64,000 bases of DNA from assembly GCA_965199105.1 (NCBI GenBank), contig CBDAQO010000002.1, positions 1,240,001 through 1,304,000 on the forward strand. The letters are read 5' to 3'. Under the pieces are notes generated by a model, which was given only the letters and a program-made list of their open reading frames with translations, was not told where the DNA came from and searched no databases. Made by a program: the position numbers and the translations under genes. This document shows, one piece after another, positions 1 to 8,582 of this stretch (within the stretch, counting starts at the first letter, position 1; each line of letters opens with the position of its first letter). The DNA comes from LMUY01 sp965199105. GTDB lineage: Bacteria; Pseudomonadota; Alphaproteobacteria; Acetobacterales; Acetobacteraceae.

Positions 1-2
1 AC

Positions 3-125
3 CCGGTTGTAGCCGGCGCCGCACCCTTGGCCTCCGTCGCCACCATCGACGGCATGATACGCCGGCCCGCCCAAACCGACCTTTCGGCCGCGCGAGCCAC
101 CCTGCAGCAAGCGGCAGCACCGTAG
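3..125 (+). CDS. C-terminal tail of an unidentified protein (partial)
   Basis: An open frame enters from the left edge and stops at TAG 123-125, giving about 40 Ala-rich residues ending in LQQAAAP. Composition fits the end of a real alphaproteobacterial protein, and the next gene starts 32 bases downstream in the same direction. Too little remains to name a family. It could be a chance open frame, since stops are rare in DNA this rich in GC. Confidence 0.3.
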   Translation, partial: PVVAGAAPLASVATIDGMIRRPAQTDLSAARATLQQAAAP

Positions 126-157
126 TTCCAACCGGGAGCTCGGGCGTGGTAGGGCCA

Positions 158-541
158 ATGAGTCTCTGCCCAAGCGCACCGGGCGAGCTCGGCTCGCGGC
201 TCATCGGCGTGATCGGACCAGACGGACGGACCCGGCGACTACGGACATCGTTGCCCATTTCGCAGGAGTTCATCACGACGGCAGGCGCGTCGACCCCACT
301 CGAGGCCCGGTTCCGGTTCTCCGCTCCATGTGCCGAGCACGGCTGCACACAATGGAGCGGCACAGGCTGCGGGTTGATCGGTCAGTTGCGCGAGCGCGCA
401 GCCCAAGCGGCGCTGCCGCTCCCAGAGGACATCGGGCCATGCGAACTGCGACCCGGCTGCCGCTGGTGGCAGCAGGAGGGGATTGCAGCGTGCCGCGTGT
501 GCTCCTTGGTGGTCTATCAGGCCTCGCCGGCCTCGGTCTGA
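158..541 (+). CDS. Cys-rich conserved hypothetical protein
   Basis: About 127 residues. The second half carries paired cysteines in a zinc- or cluster-like arrangement: CAEHGC, a Cys in TGCG, then PCELRPGC, RWWQQEGIAAC and CRVC spacing. The pattern RPxCRWxxQEGxAACxxC is one I recall from small uncharacterised alphaproteobacterial proteins. That recognition is the main reason to prefer this frame over overlapping minus-strand frames. ATG 158 is chosen over GTG 146 because a GGTAGGG stretch lies just before it. There is no signal peptide or membrane segment. Function unknown; metal binding is inference from the Cys spacing only. Confidence 0.5.
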   Translation: MSLCPSAPGELGSRLIGVIGPDGRTRRLRTSLPISQEFITTAGASTPLEARFRFSAPCAEHGCTQWSGTGCGLIGQLRERAAQAALPLPEDIGPCELRPGCRWWQQEGIAACRVCSLVVYQASPASV

Positions 542-707
542 GCCATCGCCAGACGGAGGCAGGGTCGTCGCCACCATGATCGGGAGCTCGGCCAGCGACG
601 GCCACCGAGGCGCGTCGCACGACCGCTATCGTTGGGAACAAGGTCGATAAAACCTGCTGCCTTAACCAGGCGATCAATCTGGGTCACCACAGCTCGGCTC
701 GCGGGAC

Positions 708-2180
708 CTAGCCATGTGGGCTGAGTTCGACCAGTAACGGGTAGCCACGCAGCTCCAGATCAAGCGATGTCCCGCTGACGAACGCGCCACCGCTGACATT
801 TGCGCCGGGGTGGAGGTACTCGAAAAGATCATGCACCCTGAACCTGACACCGCCGCCGAAATCAAGCGTCACAAGCTGCGCGGCCGGGGCGAGGTCGTGC
901 CCATGACCATCATCAACGCTCGCCTCGTTCCAAACCGCGACGATCGTGCTGCGGTCAGACTTCGCAATGACCAACGCCCGGGCCGACGTACCGCCCAAGC
1001 CGGGCGCCGAGTGCAGCGTAAGGGCGCCTGCGTCGTATCCGGGCTTGAACGAGCTCACATCCTTCGTGTTCCGGGCGTCGCTGTAGGAGCCAAGCGAGAG
1101 CAAGTCCTGCAGCGCGCCCAGCATCAGCGCCGCGGGCTTCGGCGACCCATCTGCGTGGAACATCCCGAAATGGTCTTCCACCGTCCCAGCGCGCTCCTTG
1201 GGGTCGATGAGGTTGTAGACGAACATATGCGGTCCACCGGCGGCAAAATACTCCATGATCTGGTTGGCAAGGTACTTCGCCTGCGACAGCCCATCGGTGG
1301 CGTAGTTACCGGACGTCGAGGCGCCACTCTCGGTCAGCCAAACCCGGCCGTGGGGGATTTCGGCGCGGTGCGCCCAATCGTAGATCGAGTCGAATGAGCC
1401 CACGTCGGCGCTCACCGGGGTCGAGAAATCCGGCTGCCGTCCGCCGCCGGCGTAGAAATGGATGTTGCCAACGTCCGCCGCACCAGACACGTCCGGCAAC
1501 CTGGCATAGTCTGCACGCAACCCGGACGCGATTGAGGGTGCCACAAGGATCACGCCGCCAAGTGGTGCCGGATGAGCCTGCCTGAAGTCGTGGATCGCCC
1601 GGGCCCAAGCGAGGTAATTCTGCGGGAAGTCCGCGGCATGCGTATCATCGCGCAGCTCGCCCGGCGGGTGGGCGCCGCCGCCCACCAGGGGGTTGTTGAC
1701 CTCGTTCGGCCCCTCGATGGCAAACAGCAACCCGGTCCCTGCAACGTCCAACAAGGCGGTTTGCTGGATCGCCCATGTGGTCGCCGGGTCGTTCAAGTAG
1801 GCCCCGACGAGAGCGGTAAACCGCGGGTGCGGATCGGCCACGCCGGCGCGCTGCATGACGCGTTGCAGCTCCTCCCAATGCCGCGCCTGGCTGATGCCCC
1901 CGCTCACGATGGGCGAGCGGATATCCCGCACATGGATCTGGTCCAGCATCGCGGCATACATGGCGACGTCAGCGTCCAAACCTGGGCGCCCAGACACTCC
2001 CAAGCCGTTGCGAATCGTGCGGGCGAACACCATCGGCGTGGCGCTCGCCGCCCCCAGGGTCTGCGCGCGGCTCGCCAGGGCGCCCGGCACGACAGCGGTG
2101 ACCAAAGCCACAGCCAAGCCCAGCGCGCAACGCAGCAACAAGCACAACAAACCCGGCATGAGCCACCCAACCAACGACAT
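708..2180 (-). CDS. Secreted glycoside hydrolase, clan GH-A fold
   Basis: 490 residues. The N-terminus (about 1-40) is a hydrophobic signal peptide or anchor ending near ALASRAQ, so the enzyme is probably exported. The body resembles clan GH-A TIM-barrel glycosidases. IEGPNE places the acid/base Glu at about residue 160 next to the usual Asn, and VWLTESG places the nucleophile Glu at about 284. HFYAGGG between them fits the strand holding a substrate-binding aromatic. The C-terminal about 120 residues look like the small beta-sandwich seen in GH39/GH30-like enzymes. I cannot assign a GH family or substrate; a plant or microbial polysaccharide is likely. It is alone, reading toward the Cys-rich gene. 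ATG at residue 8 is an alternative start. Confidence 0.7.
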   Translation of the reverse strand: MSLVGWLMPGLLCLLLRCALGLAVALVTAVVPGALASRAQTLGAASATPMVFARTIRNGLGVSGRPGLDADVAMYAAMLDQIHVRDIRSPIVSGGISQARHWEELQRVMQRAGVADPHPRFTALVGAYLNDPATTWAIQQTALLDVAGTGLLFAIEGPNEVNNPLVGGGAHPPGELRDDTHAADFPQNYLAWARAIHDFRQAHPAPLGGVILVAPSIASGLRADYARLPDVSGAADVGNIHFYAGGGRQPDFSTPVSADVGSFDSIYDWAHRAEIPHGRVWLTESGASTSGNYATDGLSQAKYLANQIMEYFAAGGPHMFVYNLIDPKERAGTVEDHFGMFHADGSPKPAALMLGALQDLLSLGSYSDARNTKDVSSFKPGYDAGALTLHSAPGLGGTSARALVIAKSDRSTIVAVWNEASVDDGHGHDLAPAAQLVTLDFGGGVRFRVHDLFEYLHPGANVSGGAFVSGTSLDLELRGYPLLVELSPHG

Positions 2181-2255
2181 CGGCAGGCTACCGCGGAAGG
2201 GTTACCAACTCGTTAATCGAGCCCGCCCGAATGCTGCGGATCAGGGCATCGCGCA

Positions 2256-2329
2256 TGCGCCCGGCAGGACTCGAACCTGCGACCAAGCCGTTATGAGCGG
2301 CCCGCTCTAACCAACTGAGCTACAGGCGC
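2256..2329 (-). tRNA. tRNA-Ile2 (CAU anticodon, lysidine type)
   Basis: A 74-nt cloverleaf folds on the minus strand. The acceptor GCGCCTG pairs with CGGGCGC through one G-T pair, D stem GCTC, anticodon stem GGCCG/CGGCT, loop CTCATAA, T stem GCAGG/CCTGC with loop TTCGAGT, and discriminator A. The anticodon is CAU at 2293-2295. The variable region TTGGTCGC after the anticodon arm matches tRNA-Ile(CAU), in which C34 is changed to lysidine, rather than elongator Met tRNA. No CCA is encoded. The cloverleaf is certain; Ile2 versus Met is a similarity judgement. Confidence 0.9.
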
Positions 2330-2443
2330 ACACGCTCTCCCTCATTGCCTCGCCCGGCCCCGCCTTGGCAAGGATTGGGCGCATGGCTAGGGTCCGGCCG
2401 CCGCTTCATACCCGCACCTGTTGAACGAACGAGGAACCTCCCC

Positions 2444-2965
2444 ATGGACGTAAGCAAGATCAGCATCGGCAAGGCCCCGCCGTCGGACATCAACGTCGTC
2501 ATCGAAATCCCCCAGGGCTCGCAGGTGAAATACGAGGTCGACAAAGACAGCGGCGCCGTCGTGGTCGATCGGTTCATCTTCACCCCGATGGCCTACCCCG
2601 CCGCCTACGGCTTCATCCCCGGCACCCTGGCCGACGACGGCGACCCGGCGGATGTCCTGGTGCTGGCGCCCGCCGCCATCGTGCCCGGCGCCGTCATCCG
2701 GGTGCGCCCGATCGGCATGCTGCAGATGGAGGACGAGAGCGGGCAGGATGAAAAGATCATCTGCGTGCCCCACGACAAGATCAGCCTGCACTATAAGGAT
2801 GTCCACGCCGTGGCAGACCTGCCGGAGATCCTCCGCCAGCAGATCGAGCACTTCTTCACCCGATACAAGGATTTGGAGCCGGGCAAGTGGGTGAAGGTCA
2901 CGGGTTGGGCGGACAAGGCGGCGGCCGAGGCGGTGATCATGAAGGCAATCGAAGCCGCCAAGTAA
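2444..2965 (+). CDS. ppa: Inorganic pyrophosphatase
   Basis: 173 residues, the usual size of a bacterial family I soluble pyrophosphatase. It hydrolyses PPi to two phosphates in the cytosol and so drives biosynthetic reactions. The Mg-binding signature DDGDPADVL is intact, preceded by YGFIPGTLA, with KYEVDKDSG and a conserved HYKDV stretch. ATG 2444 is preferred because it starts at the family N-terminus (MDVSKI) and has GAGGAA nine bases upstream; the frame is open further 5' but that part has no family similarity. A strong hairpin with a T-run follows at 2997-3046, so it is probably monocistronic. Confidence 0.96.
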   Translation: MDVSKISIGKAPPSDINVVIEIPQGSQVKYEVDKDSGAVVVDRFIFTPMAYPAAYGFIPGTLADDGDPADVLVLAPAAIVPGAVIRVRPIGMLQMEDESGQDEKIICVPHDKISLHYKDVHAVADLPEILRQQIEHFFTRYKDLEPGKWVKVTGWADKAAAEAVIMKAIEAAK

Positions 2966-2996
2966 GCGCCCTCTCCAAGCCCGAACGGCTCGGCCG

Positions 2997-3046
2997 CTAG
3001 ACCAAGACCGGCTCAGATAGAGTCGCCGGTCATGGTCTAGCTTTTT
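2997..3046 (+). terminator. Rho-independent terminator after ppa
   Basis: CTAGACCAAGACCGGC pairs with GCCGGTCATGGTCTAG, 16 positions with one mismatch and a 12-nt loop. CTTTTTGTTTT follows immediately. It lies 31 bases after the ppa stop. The right arm closely resembles the right arm of the hairpin at 3055-3100. Confidence 0.8.
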
Positions 3047-3054
3047 GTTTTGGC

Positions 3055-3100
3055 GAGCATGTTTACCGATCAAGTGACTTCACTTGATGCGGTCATGCTC
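3055..3100 (-). repeat. Long imperfect hairpin at the 3' end of the HNH gene
   Basis: The outer arms are GAGCATG and CATGCTC, and the inner arms ATCAAGTGA and TCACTTGAT are perfect with a 2-nt loop, separated by short bulges. It directly abuts the stop codon of the leftward HNH gene and reads into the A-run that forms the T-run of the neighbouring terminator. It may end HNH transcription. Its GGTCATGCTCTAGC end is nearly the same as GGTCATGGTCTAGC of the adjacent hairpin, so both may belong to a dispersed repeat family. Confidence 0.55.
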
Positions 3101-3648
3101 TAGCTGTCGAGTAGTTCGGAGTCCCAATAGAGGTAGTCCCGCCAGCTCTCATGCAGGTAGTTCGGCGGGAACGACCGGCCGTTCTCCTGCAGCTCCCAGG
3201 TCGACGGCTGCCGCGGCACCGCCCGCGGGAACATGTTGCACTCGCGCGGCAGGCGAGACCCTTTGCTCAGGTTGCAATGCCCGCAGGCGGTCACGACGTT
3301 CTCCCACGTCGTGCGCCCACCTCGGCTGCGCGGCACCACGTGGTCGAACGTCAGGTCATGCGTCGGCAACCGGTCCGCGCAATACTGGCAGGAGAAGGCA
3401 TCCCGCAGGAACACGTTGAACCGCGTAAAGGCCGGCCGTCGCGCCGCCGGGATATACTCCTTCAGCGCGATCACGCTCGGCAGTCGCATGGATTGCGACG
3501 GCGACCGCACGGCCACCTCGTATTCGTTCAGCACGGAGACGCGGTCCAGGAACACAGCCTTCACCGCGTCCTGCCACGCCCAAACCGAAAGCGGAAAGTA
3601 GGAGAGCGGGCGGAAATCCGCATTCAGCACAAGCGCCGGATAGTGCAT
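3100..3648 (-). CDS. HNH endonuclease family protein
   Basis: 182 residues from ATG 3648 (MHYPALVLNADFRPL), which is where this widespread alphaproteobacterial family starts; a GTG at 3702 would add 18 unconserved residues. The core has CQYC and CGHC zinc pairs flanking LTFDHVVPRSRGG, the HNH metal-finger with catalytic His. The conserved tail NYLHESWRDYLYWDSEL is complete. Members are single chromosomal genes, and most have no assigned role; an HNH nuclease linked to DNA repair or restriction is inference. It converges on ppa. Confidence 0.88.
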   Translation of the reverse strand: MHYPALVLNADFRPLSYFPLSVWAWQDAVKAVFLDRVSVLNEYEVAVRSPSQSMRLPSVIALKEYIPAARRPAFTRFNVFLRDAFSCQYCADRLPTHDLTFDHVVPRSRGGRTTWENVVTACGHCNLSKGSRLPRECNMFPRAVPRQPSTWELQENGRSFPPNYLHESWRDYLYWDSELLDS

Positions 3649-3805
3649 TCCGCCGTCAGGCAACACGCCCTCCCTCGCGGCACGATCCCGATGCGCCAAC
3701 ACGGTGGCGACGCGGTCCGCCGATGGTTGCGCCGCAAAAATCCACCCGGTTTATCGCAGAGCCTCCCTCATGCTGCAAGGCAGAGCCCCGGTTTTCATCT
3801 GGCCG

Positions 3806-4456
3806 TCACAGTTCGAACACCCGCTGCAACATCGCAGCCCCTGCCTCGATCCCGGCCGCATCCACCGTGTGGCCGACCCGGGGCAGAAACATCAGCTCCA
3901 CCGGAACGCCGGCTAGCTTCAGCGCCGCGGCTGCGTCATCGGAGCGAAACGCCGGCACCACCTCGTCCGCCGTGCCATGCACCAGCAACACCGGCGCGCT
4001 GTTGGAACGCTCCGCGAGCCGGCCCGGCGCAATTAGCGCGCCGGAATAGGCCAGGATCGCCCGCGGTGCCACCGCCCGCCGCAACCCAGCGAACAGCACC
4101 ATCATCGCCCCCTGGCTAAACCCCAGCAAGGCATAGGCGTCCGGCGCAAGGCCCAGCCGAACCAGCTCGGCGTCGATGAAACCGTCTAATGCCGCCCGGG
4201 CGTGCGCCGCCTCGATGGCGGTGCGCGACGGGTCGCGGTCGCCGATCGACCACCATTGCCGGCCGGGCGGGCCGCCATCATAGACCGCGGGCGCATCCGG
4301 CGCGGCGAACGCAACATGCGGCAAGGTAGCCCCCAGTTGCGGCGCAAACTCGATCAAGTCGGCACCCGTCGCGCCCACACCATGGCAGATCACCACGAGA
4401 TGCTGCGCCGCCCCGCCGGTCGCTGGCCCCCAGCGGAACGCGTGGAGTTCCGTCAT
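3806..4456 (-). CDS. Phospholipase/carboxylesterase-type alpha/beta hydrolase
   Basis: 216 residues, typical of the small Abhydrolase_2 (YpfH/acyl-protein-thioesterase-like) family. Visible are ICHGVG (oxyanion strand), LGFSQGAMM with nucleophile Ser, HGTADEVVP with acidic residue, and VGHTVD with catalytic His. There is no signal peptide, so it is cytosolic. Substrates are short acyl esters or thioesters; the natural one is unknown. ATG 4456 is preferred over 4468 because GGGAGGGCGA directly precedes it. It is divergent from gluQRS with a 48-base gap, which may hold both promoters. Confidence 0.85.
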   Translation of the reverse strand: MTELHAFRWGPATGGAAQHLVVICHGVGATGADLIEFAPQLGATLPHVAFAAPDAPAVYDGGPPGRQWWSIGDRDPSRTAIEAAHARAALDGFIDAELVRLGLAPDAYALLGFSQGAMMVLFAGLRRAVAPRAILAYSGALIAPGRLAERSNSAPVLLVHGTADEVVPAFRSDDAAAALKLAGVPVELMFLPRVGHTVDAAGIEAGAAMLQRVFEL

Positions 4457-4504
4457 TCGCCCTCCCATCCTGCGGCTGTCGCCAGTATGGTGGTGTCATC
4501 GCCC

Positions 4505-5359
4505 ATGTCCACCACCACCCGCTTCGCTCCAAGCCCCACCGGCTGGCTCCATCTTGGGCATGTGTATGCGGCGCTGTTCGCGTGGCGGCGGGCGCGCGAC
4601 GCCGGCGGCCGCTTCCTGCTCCGGCTCGAGGACATCGACACCGCCCGCTGCCAACCGGCGTTCGCCAGCGCCATCTGCGAGGACCTTGCCTGGCTCGGCC
4701 TGTATTGGGACGGTCCAGTGCACGTCCAATCCGAGCATTTCGCCGCCTACGCTGCGGACTTGGCAGCCCTACGGTCCCGCGGCCTGCTCTACCCCTGCTT
4801 CTGCAGCCGCGCCGACATCCTGCGGGCTGCGGGCGCGCCGCATGGCCCCGAGGGCGTCGTCTATCCCGGCACCTGTCGCAGCCTCCCGCTCGCCGAAGCG
4901 AACCGCCGCATCGCCGCCGGGTCGGCCCATGCTTGGCGGCTGGACACCACCCGCGCCAGCGCCGCAGCCGGGCCGCTAAGCGTCTCGGAGCCGGGCCAAC
5001 CCCGCCTCCCATGCGACCCGGCGGCATTCGGCGACGTCGTGCTCGGCCGGCGCGACGCCCCCGCCAGCTACCACCTCGCGGTAGCCCACGACGACGCGGC
5101 GCAAGGCGTCACCCTCGTCACCCGCGGCGAAGACCTGCGCCCCGCCGCCGCCATCCAACGCTTGCTGCAGGCGCTCATGGGGTGGCCCGAGCCCGTCTAC
5201 GCGCACCACGAGCTGCTGGCCGACGCCACCGGCAAGCGCCTCGCCAAGCGCGATGGTGCGCTGGCGATCCGAGCGCTGCGGGCGGCGGGCCACAGCCCGG
5301 CCGACGTGCTGGCGATGGCCACCGCAGCGCCACTTTGCAACGCCGCGGCAGCCATTTAG
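4505..5359 (+). CDS. gluQRS: Glutamyl-queuosine tRNA(Asp) synthetase
   Basis: 284 residues, a truncated class I glutamyl-tRNA synthetase without an anticodon-binding domain. It activates Glu and attaches it to the queuosine base in the tRNA-Asp anticodon. FAPSPTGWLHLGH holds the HIGH-type motif, LEDID follows, YPCFCS and YPGTC give the Cys-Cys-Tyr-Cys zinc site, and KRLAKRDG is the KMSKS-type loop. ATG 4505 starts right at the family N-terminus; the frame is open far upstream but there overlaps the esterase gene on the other strand. A binding-protein gene follows 29 bases later. Confidence 0.93.
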   Translation: MSTTTRFAPSPTGWLHLGHVYAALFAWRRARDAGGRFLLRLEDIDTARCQPAFASAICEDLAWLGLYWDGPVHVQSEHFAAYAADLAALRSRGLLYPCFCSRADILRAAGAPHGPEGVVYPGTCRSLPLAEANRRIAAGSAHAWRLDTTRASAAAGPLSVSEPGQPRLPCDPAAFGDVVLGRRDAPASYHLAVAHDDAAQGVTLVTRGEDLRPAAAIQRLLQALMGWPEPVYAHHELLADATGKRLAKRDGALAIRALRAAGHSPADVLAMATAAPLCNAAAAI

Positions 5360-5388
5360 GCTCGGCCATCCGCTGGAGCCAACAAGCC

Positions 5389-6468
5389 ATGTTCCTCCGC
5401 CTGCTCCTCCTCGCTCTGCTTCTGCCGCTCGGATTGCACGCCCAGGAGAAGGTGCTGAACGTCTACAACTGGACCGACTACATCGACCCGGCGGCGCTCG
5501 ACGCGTTCAAGAAGCAGTTTGGCGTCGACATCCACTACGACGTCTACGACAGCCTGGAGACGCTCGAGGGCAAGATGCTGGCCGGCCACTCCGGCTACGA
5601 CATCATCGTGCCAACCGCCGAGCCCACCTTTTCCCGCCTGATCAAGGCCGGTGCCTTGCAGCCGCTCGACAAGGCCAGAATCCCCAATTTGGCCGGGGAG
5701 GACGCCAAGCTGCTCCAGCGCGTCGCCACCTCCGACCCGGGCAACACCTATGGCGCGATCTACCTGTGGGGCACCATCGGGTTGGGCGAAATCCCGTCCA
5801 AGATCAAGGCGCTCGACCCAGATGCGCCGCTGGGTAGCTGGGACCTGTTGTTCAAGCCGGACAACGCCAAGGCGCTCGCCGCCTGCGGCATCACCATGCT
5901 CGACAGCGCGACCGACGTCATTCCCACTGTGTTGCGCTATCTCGGCCACGACCCCTCCAGCACCAAGCCCGCCGACCTGGCCGACGTCGAGCACACGCTG
6001 ATGGCCATCCGCCCCTACATCCGCACCTTCGCCAGCGGCGGCGCGATCGAGGCGATGGCGGCCGGCGAAACCTGCCTCGCCTTCGACTACTCGGGTGACG
6101 TCATCCAGGCCGCCAGCCGCGCCGCCGAGGCCAAGCGCGACAAGGTCACCTACGTCGCCCCGCGCGAGTTCACCCAGCTCTGGTTCGACATGATGGCCGT
6201 GCCGAAGGACGCGCCCCATCCCGAGTTGGCCATGCAGTTCATCAACTTCGTCCTGCAACCCGCCATCATCGCCGGCATCACCAACACGGTGCAGTATCCG
6301 AACGCCGTCCCCGCCAGCCGCCCGATGGTCACGCCAGCGGTGCGCGACGACCCAAACGTCTATCCCACCGCAGCCGCCCTGGAAAACTCCTTCACCGTCG
6401 CTGCCGTCAACGAGCAGGCGGTGCGGGCGCGGACGCGGATGTGGGAACGGTTCAAAGCCGGGCAGTGA
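5389..6468 (+). CDS. Polyamine-type ABC transporter, periplasmic binding protein (PotF-like)
   Basis: 359 residues with a clear Sec signal peptide (LRLLLLALLLPLGLHAQ), so periplasmic. LNVYNWTDYI matches the N-terminal strand of PotF/PotD, and FDYSGDV and the WFDMMAVPKDAPH stretch match the extracellular solute-binding family for putrescine/spermidine. First gene of a co-directional set with an ATPase (52 bases downstream) and one permease. Putrescine is the likeliest ligand, but this family also covers other small amines and opines. The ATG follows the gluQRS stop by 29 bases, so it may share that transcript or have its own promoter. Confidence 0.87.
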   Translation: MFLRLLLLALLLPLGLHAQEKVLNVYNWTDYIDPAALDAFKKQFGVDIHYDVYDSLETLEGKMLAGHSGYDIIVPTAEPTFSRLIKAGALQPLDKARIPNLAGEDAKLLQRVATSDPGNTYGAIYLWGTIGLGEIPSKIKALDPDAPLGSWDLLFKPDNAKALAACGITMLDSATDVIPTVLRYLGHDPSSTKPADLADVEHTLMAIRPYIRTFASGGAIEAMAAGETCLAFDYSGDVIQAASRAAEAKRDKVTYVAPREFTQLWFDMMAVPKDAPHPELAMQFINFVLQPAIIAGITNTVQYPNAVPASRPMVTPAVRDDPNVYPTAAALENSFTVAAVNEQAVRARTRMWERFKAGQ

Positions 6469-6520
6469 CGGATTGGCCAACCCGATAGCGGCGCAAAAGC
6501 CCCCTCCCTCCGAGCGCAGG

Positions 6521-7642
6521 ATGGATGAGGCGCCCGACCAACCCGACGCCGCTGCGCCGCTCGCCCAATTGGCGCCGGCGCCCGGAAGCGCCGCAGCCCA
6601 CCTCGTCATCGAGCGCCTCACCGTCCGCTACGGCCAATGGACCGCGCTCGAAGCGCTGGACCTGGCGATCGGCCGCGGCGAACTGTTCGTGCTGCTGGGC
6701 GGCTCCGGCTCGGGCAAGACCACCTTGCTGCGCACCTTGGCCGGCTTCATCGCCCCGGCGGCCGGGCGCATCACCTTGGGCGGGCGGAACATCACGTCGC
6801 TGCCGCCGCACCGCCGCCCCGTGAACACCATGTTTCAGTCCTACGCGCTGTTCCCGCACATGACCGTCGCGGCCAATATCGGCTTCGGCCTACGCCGCCA
6901 GGGCATGGCGAGCGCCGCCGTCGCCGCCCGGGTGGCCGAGTTGTTGGCGCTGGTGCGGATGGAGGGCTTCGCCGCCCGTCGCCCCGACGACCTGTCCGGC
7001 GGCCAGCGGCAGCGCGTGGCACTCGCCCGTAGCCTTGCACCACGCCCCAATTTGCTGCTGCTGGACGAGCCGCTTTCCGCCCTGGACCGCGGCTTGCGCG
7101 AGTCCACCCGGGCCGAACTCGTCCGGGTGCAGCGCGAACTCGGCACCACCTTCGTGCTGGTCACGCACGACCAGGACGAGGCGCTCACCATGGCCACCCG
7201 CATCGGCCTGCTCGAGGGGGGCCGCCTGGCGCAAGTCGGCACCCCCACCGACATCTACGAGCGCCCGCGCAGCCGCAGCGTGGCCGCCTTCATGGGCGCG
7301 GCCAACATCCTGCTCGCCCAAATCCGCCACCCCGGCACGCTCGAACTGCCCAGCTTGGGCGTGACCACGCCGGCGGACACCACCGGCTTCACCGGCGCGC
7401 TCTCCGTCGCGTTCCGCCCGGAACGCCTGCGCCTCTCCCGCAGCCCGGTTGCAGGCGCCGTGGCCGGCCAGGTGGTGGAAAGCGCCTACCGCGGCATCGT
7501 GGTGGACCATCGGGTGCGTGTCGGCGAGGTGCTGCTGCTGGTCAGCCAATCCCTGGCCGACGGCGCCGCCACCGCACTCCCGCCGGGTGAGCCGGTTTAC
7601 GTGTCCTGGTCGCCAGAAGCCTGCATCCTGTTGCCGGCATGA
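6521..7642 (+). CDS. Polyamine-type ABC transporter, ATPase (PotA/PotG-like)
   Basis: 373 residues. Walker A GGSGSGKTT, Q-loop FQSYALFPHMTV, signature LSGGQRQR, Walker B LLLLDEPLSALD and H-loop VTHDQDEA are all present, followed by a TOBE regulatory domain with FRPERLRLSR. It powers import with the binding protein before it and the permease after it. ATG 6521 is chosen; a TTG at 6473 would give a 16-residue Pro-rich extension. The stop overlaps the permease start by four bases (ATGA), indicating translational coupling. Confidence 0.9.
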   Translation: MDEAPDQPDAAAPLAQLAPAPGSAAAHLVIERLTVRYGQWTALEALDLAIGRGELFVLLGGSGSGKTTLLRTLAGFIAPAAGRITLGGRNITSLPPHRRPVNTMFQSYALFPHMTVAANIGFGLRRQGMASAAVAARVAELLALVRMEGFAARRPDDLSGGQRQRVALARSLAPRPNLLLLDEPLSALDRGLRESTRAELVRVQRELGTTFVLVTHDQDEALTMATRIGLLEGGRLAQVGTPTDIYERPRSRSVAAFMGAANILLAQIRHPGTLELPSLGVTTPADTTGFTGALSVAFRPERLRLSRSPVAGAVAGQVVESAYRGIVVDHRVRVGEVLLLVSQSLADGAATALPPGEPVYVSWSPEACILLPA

Positions 7643-8499
7643 GAAGCTGGTTTGTGCTCGGCCCGGTCTGGGCTTGGCTGTTGCTGTTCATCGCCCTGCC
7701 AGCGATCATCGTGATCGCCCTGTCCTTCTCCCAAGCCGCCGCCAGCGTCCCCCCGTACGACCCGCTGCTCACCTGGCAAGGCGGTTGGCCGCATTTGCAC
7801 CTGCTCGGCGACAACTACCAAACCCTGGTGCAGGACGATTACTACCTGAACGCCGCGCTGCAGAGCCTGCTGGTCGCGTCCGCCTCGTCGCTGCTCTGCC
7901 TGCTGATCGGCTACCCCATGGCGCTGGCCATCGCCCGCGCGCCGGAGCGGTGGCGTTCTCTTCTGCTGCTGCTGGTAATGCTGCCGTTCTGGACCGGGTT
8001 CCTGCTGCGCATCGTGGCCTGGATCGGCCTGCTCGGCGACGGCGGCTGGATCAACGCCTCCCTGCTCGGCCTGGGCCTGATCCGCTCGCCGCTGCACATG
8101 CTCTATACCCGCGGCGCGATGTATGTCGGCATCGTCTACTGCTACCTGCCCTTTATGGTGCTGCCGCTCTACGCTCGCCTGTCCAAGCTCGACCCGGCGT
8201 TGGAGCAGGCTGCCGCCGACCTCGGCGCCGGGCCGCTGCGCGTGTTCGCCTCGGTCACGCTGCCGCTCTCGCTGCCCGGCATCGGCGCCGGGCTGGCGCT
8301 GGTGTTCATGCCGGCGATGGGCGAGTACGTCATCCCGGAACTGCTCGGCGGCCCGGCGGCGCAGACGGTGGGCCGCGCGCTCTGGAACGAGTTCTTCGAG
8401 AACCACGATTGGCCCATGGCCGCCGCGCTGGCCAACGCGCTGCTGGTCGGCCTGCTGCTGCCGCTCGCGCTGCTGCGGGCCGGCCAGCGCCGCCTATAG
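7639..8499 (+). CDS. Polyamine-type ABC transporter, permease (PotB/PotH-like)
   Basis: 286 residues with about six membrane segments, starting with VWAWLLLFIALPAIIVIAL. The ABC-coupling EAA loop is visible around EQAAADLGAGPLRVF, followed by LPLSLPGI. It is the PotB/PotH half of a heterodimeric channel. The partner PotC/PotI permease normally encoded next is absent: after the stop only 244 bases of repeat-bearing DNA precede an unrelated transporter. Either a permease elsewhere in the genome completes the channel, or the system is degraded. Confidence 0.88.
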   Translation: MRSWFVLGPVWAWLLLFIALPAIIVIALSFSQAAASVPPYDPLLTWQGGWPHLHLLGDNYQTLVQDDYYLNAALQSLLVASASSLLCLLIGYPMALAIARAPERWRSLLLLLVMLPFWTGFLLRIVAWIGLLGDGGWINASLLGLGLIRSPLHMLYTRGAMYVGIVYCYLPFMVLPLYARLSKLDPALEQAAADLGAGPLRVFASVTLPLSLPGIGAGLALVFMPAMGEYVIPELLGGPAAQTVGRALWNEFFENHDWPMAAALANALLVGLLLPLALLRAGQRRL

Positions 8500-8582
8500 G
8501 TGCGCTCCGGCATCGGTTGGCGCGAGCTTGCGGGAGCGGGACGGCGAGCCCAGGGTAGAACGGCGACATCGGTGCACCACCC

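Noticed and set aside
542..707. A gene between the Cys-rich protein and the glycosidase
   Set aside because: Short frames exist on both strands, but none has a start, ribosome site and composition that look real.
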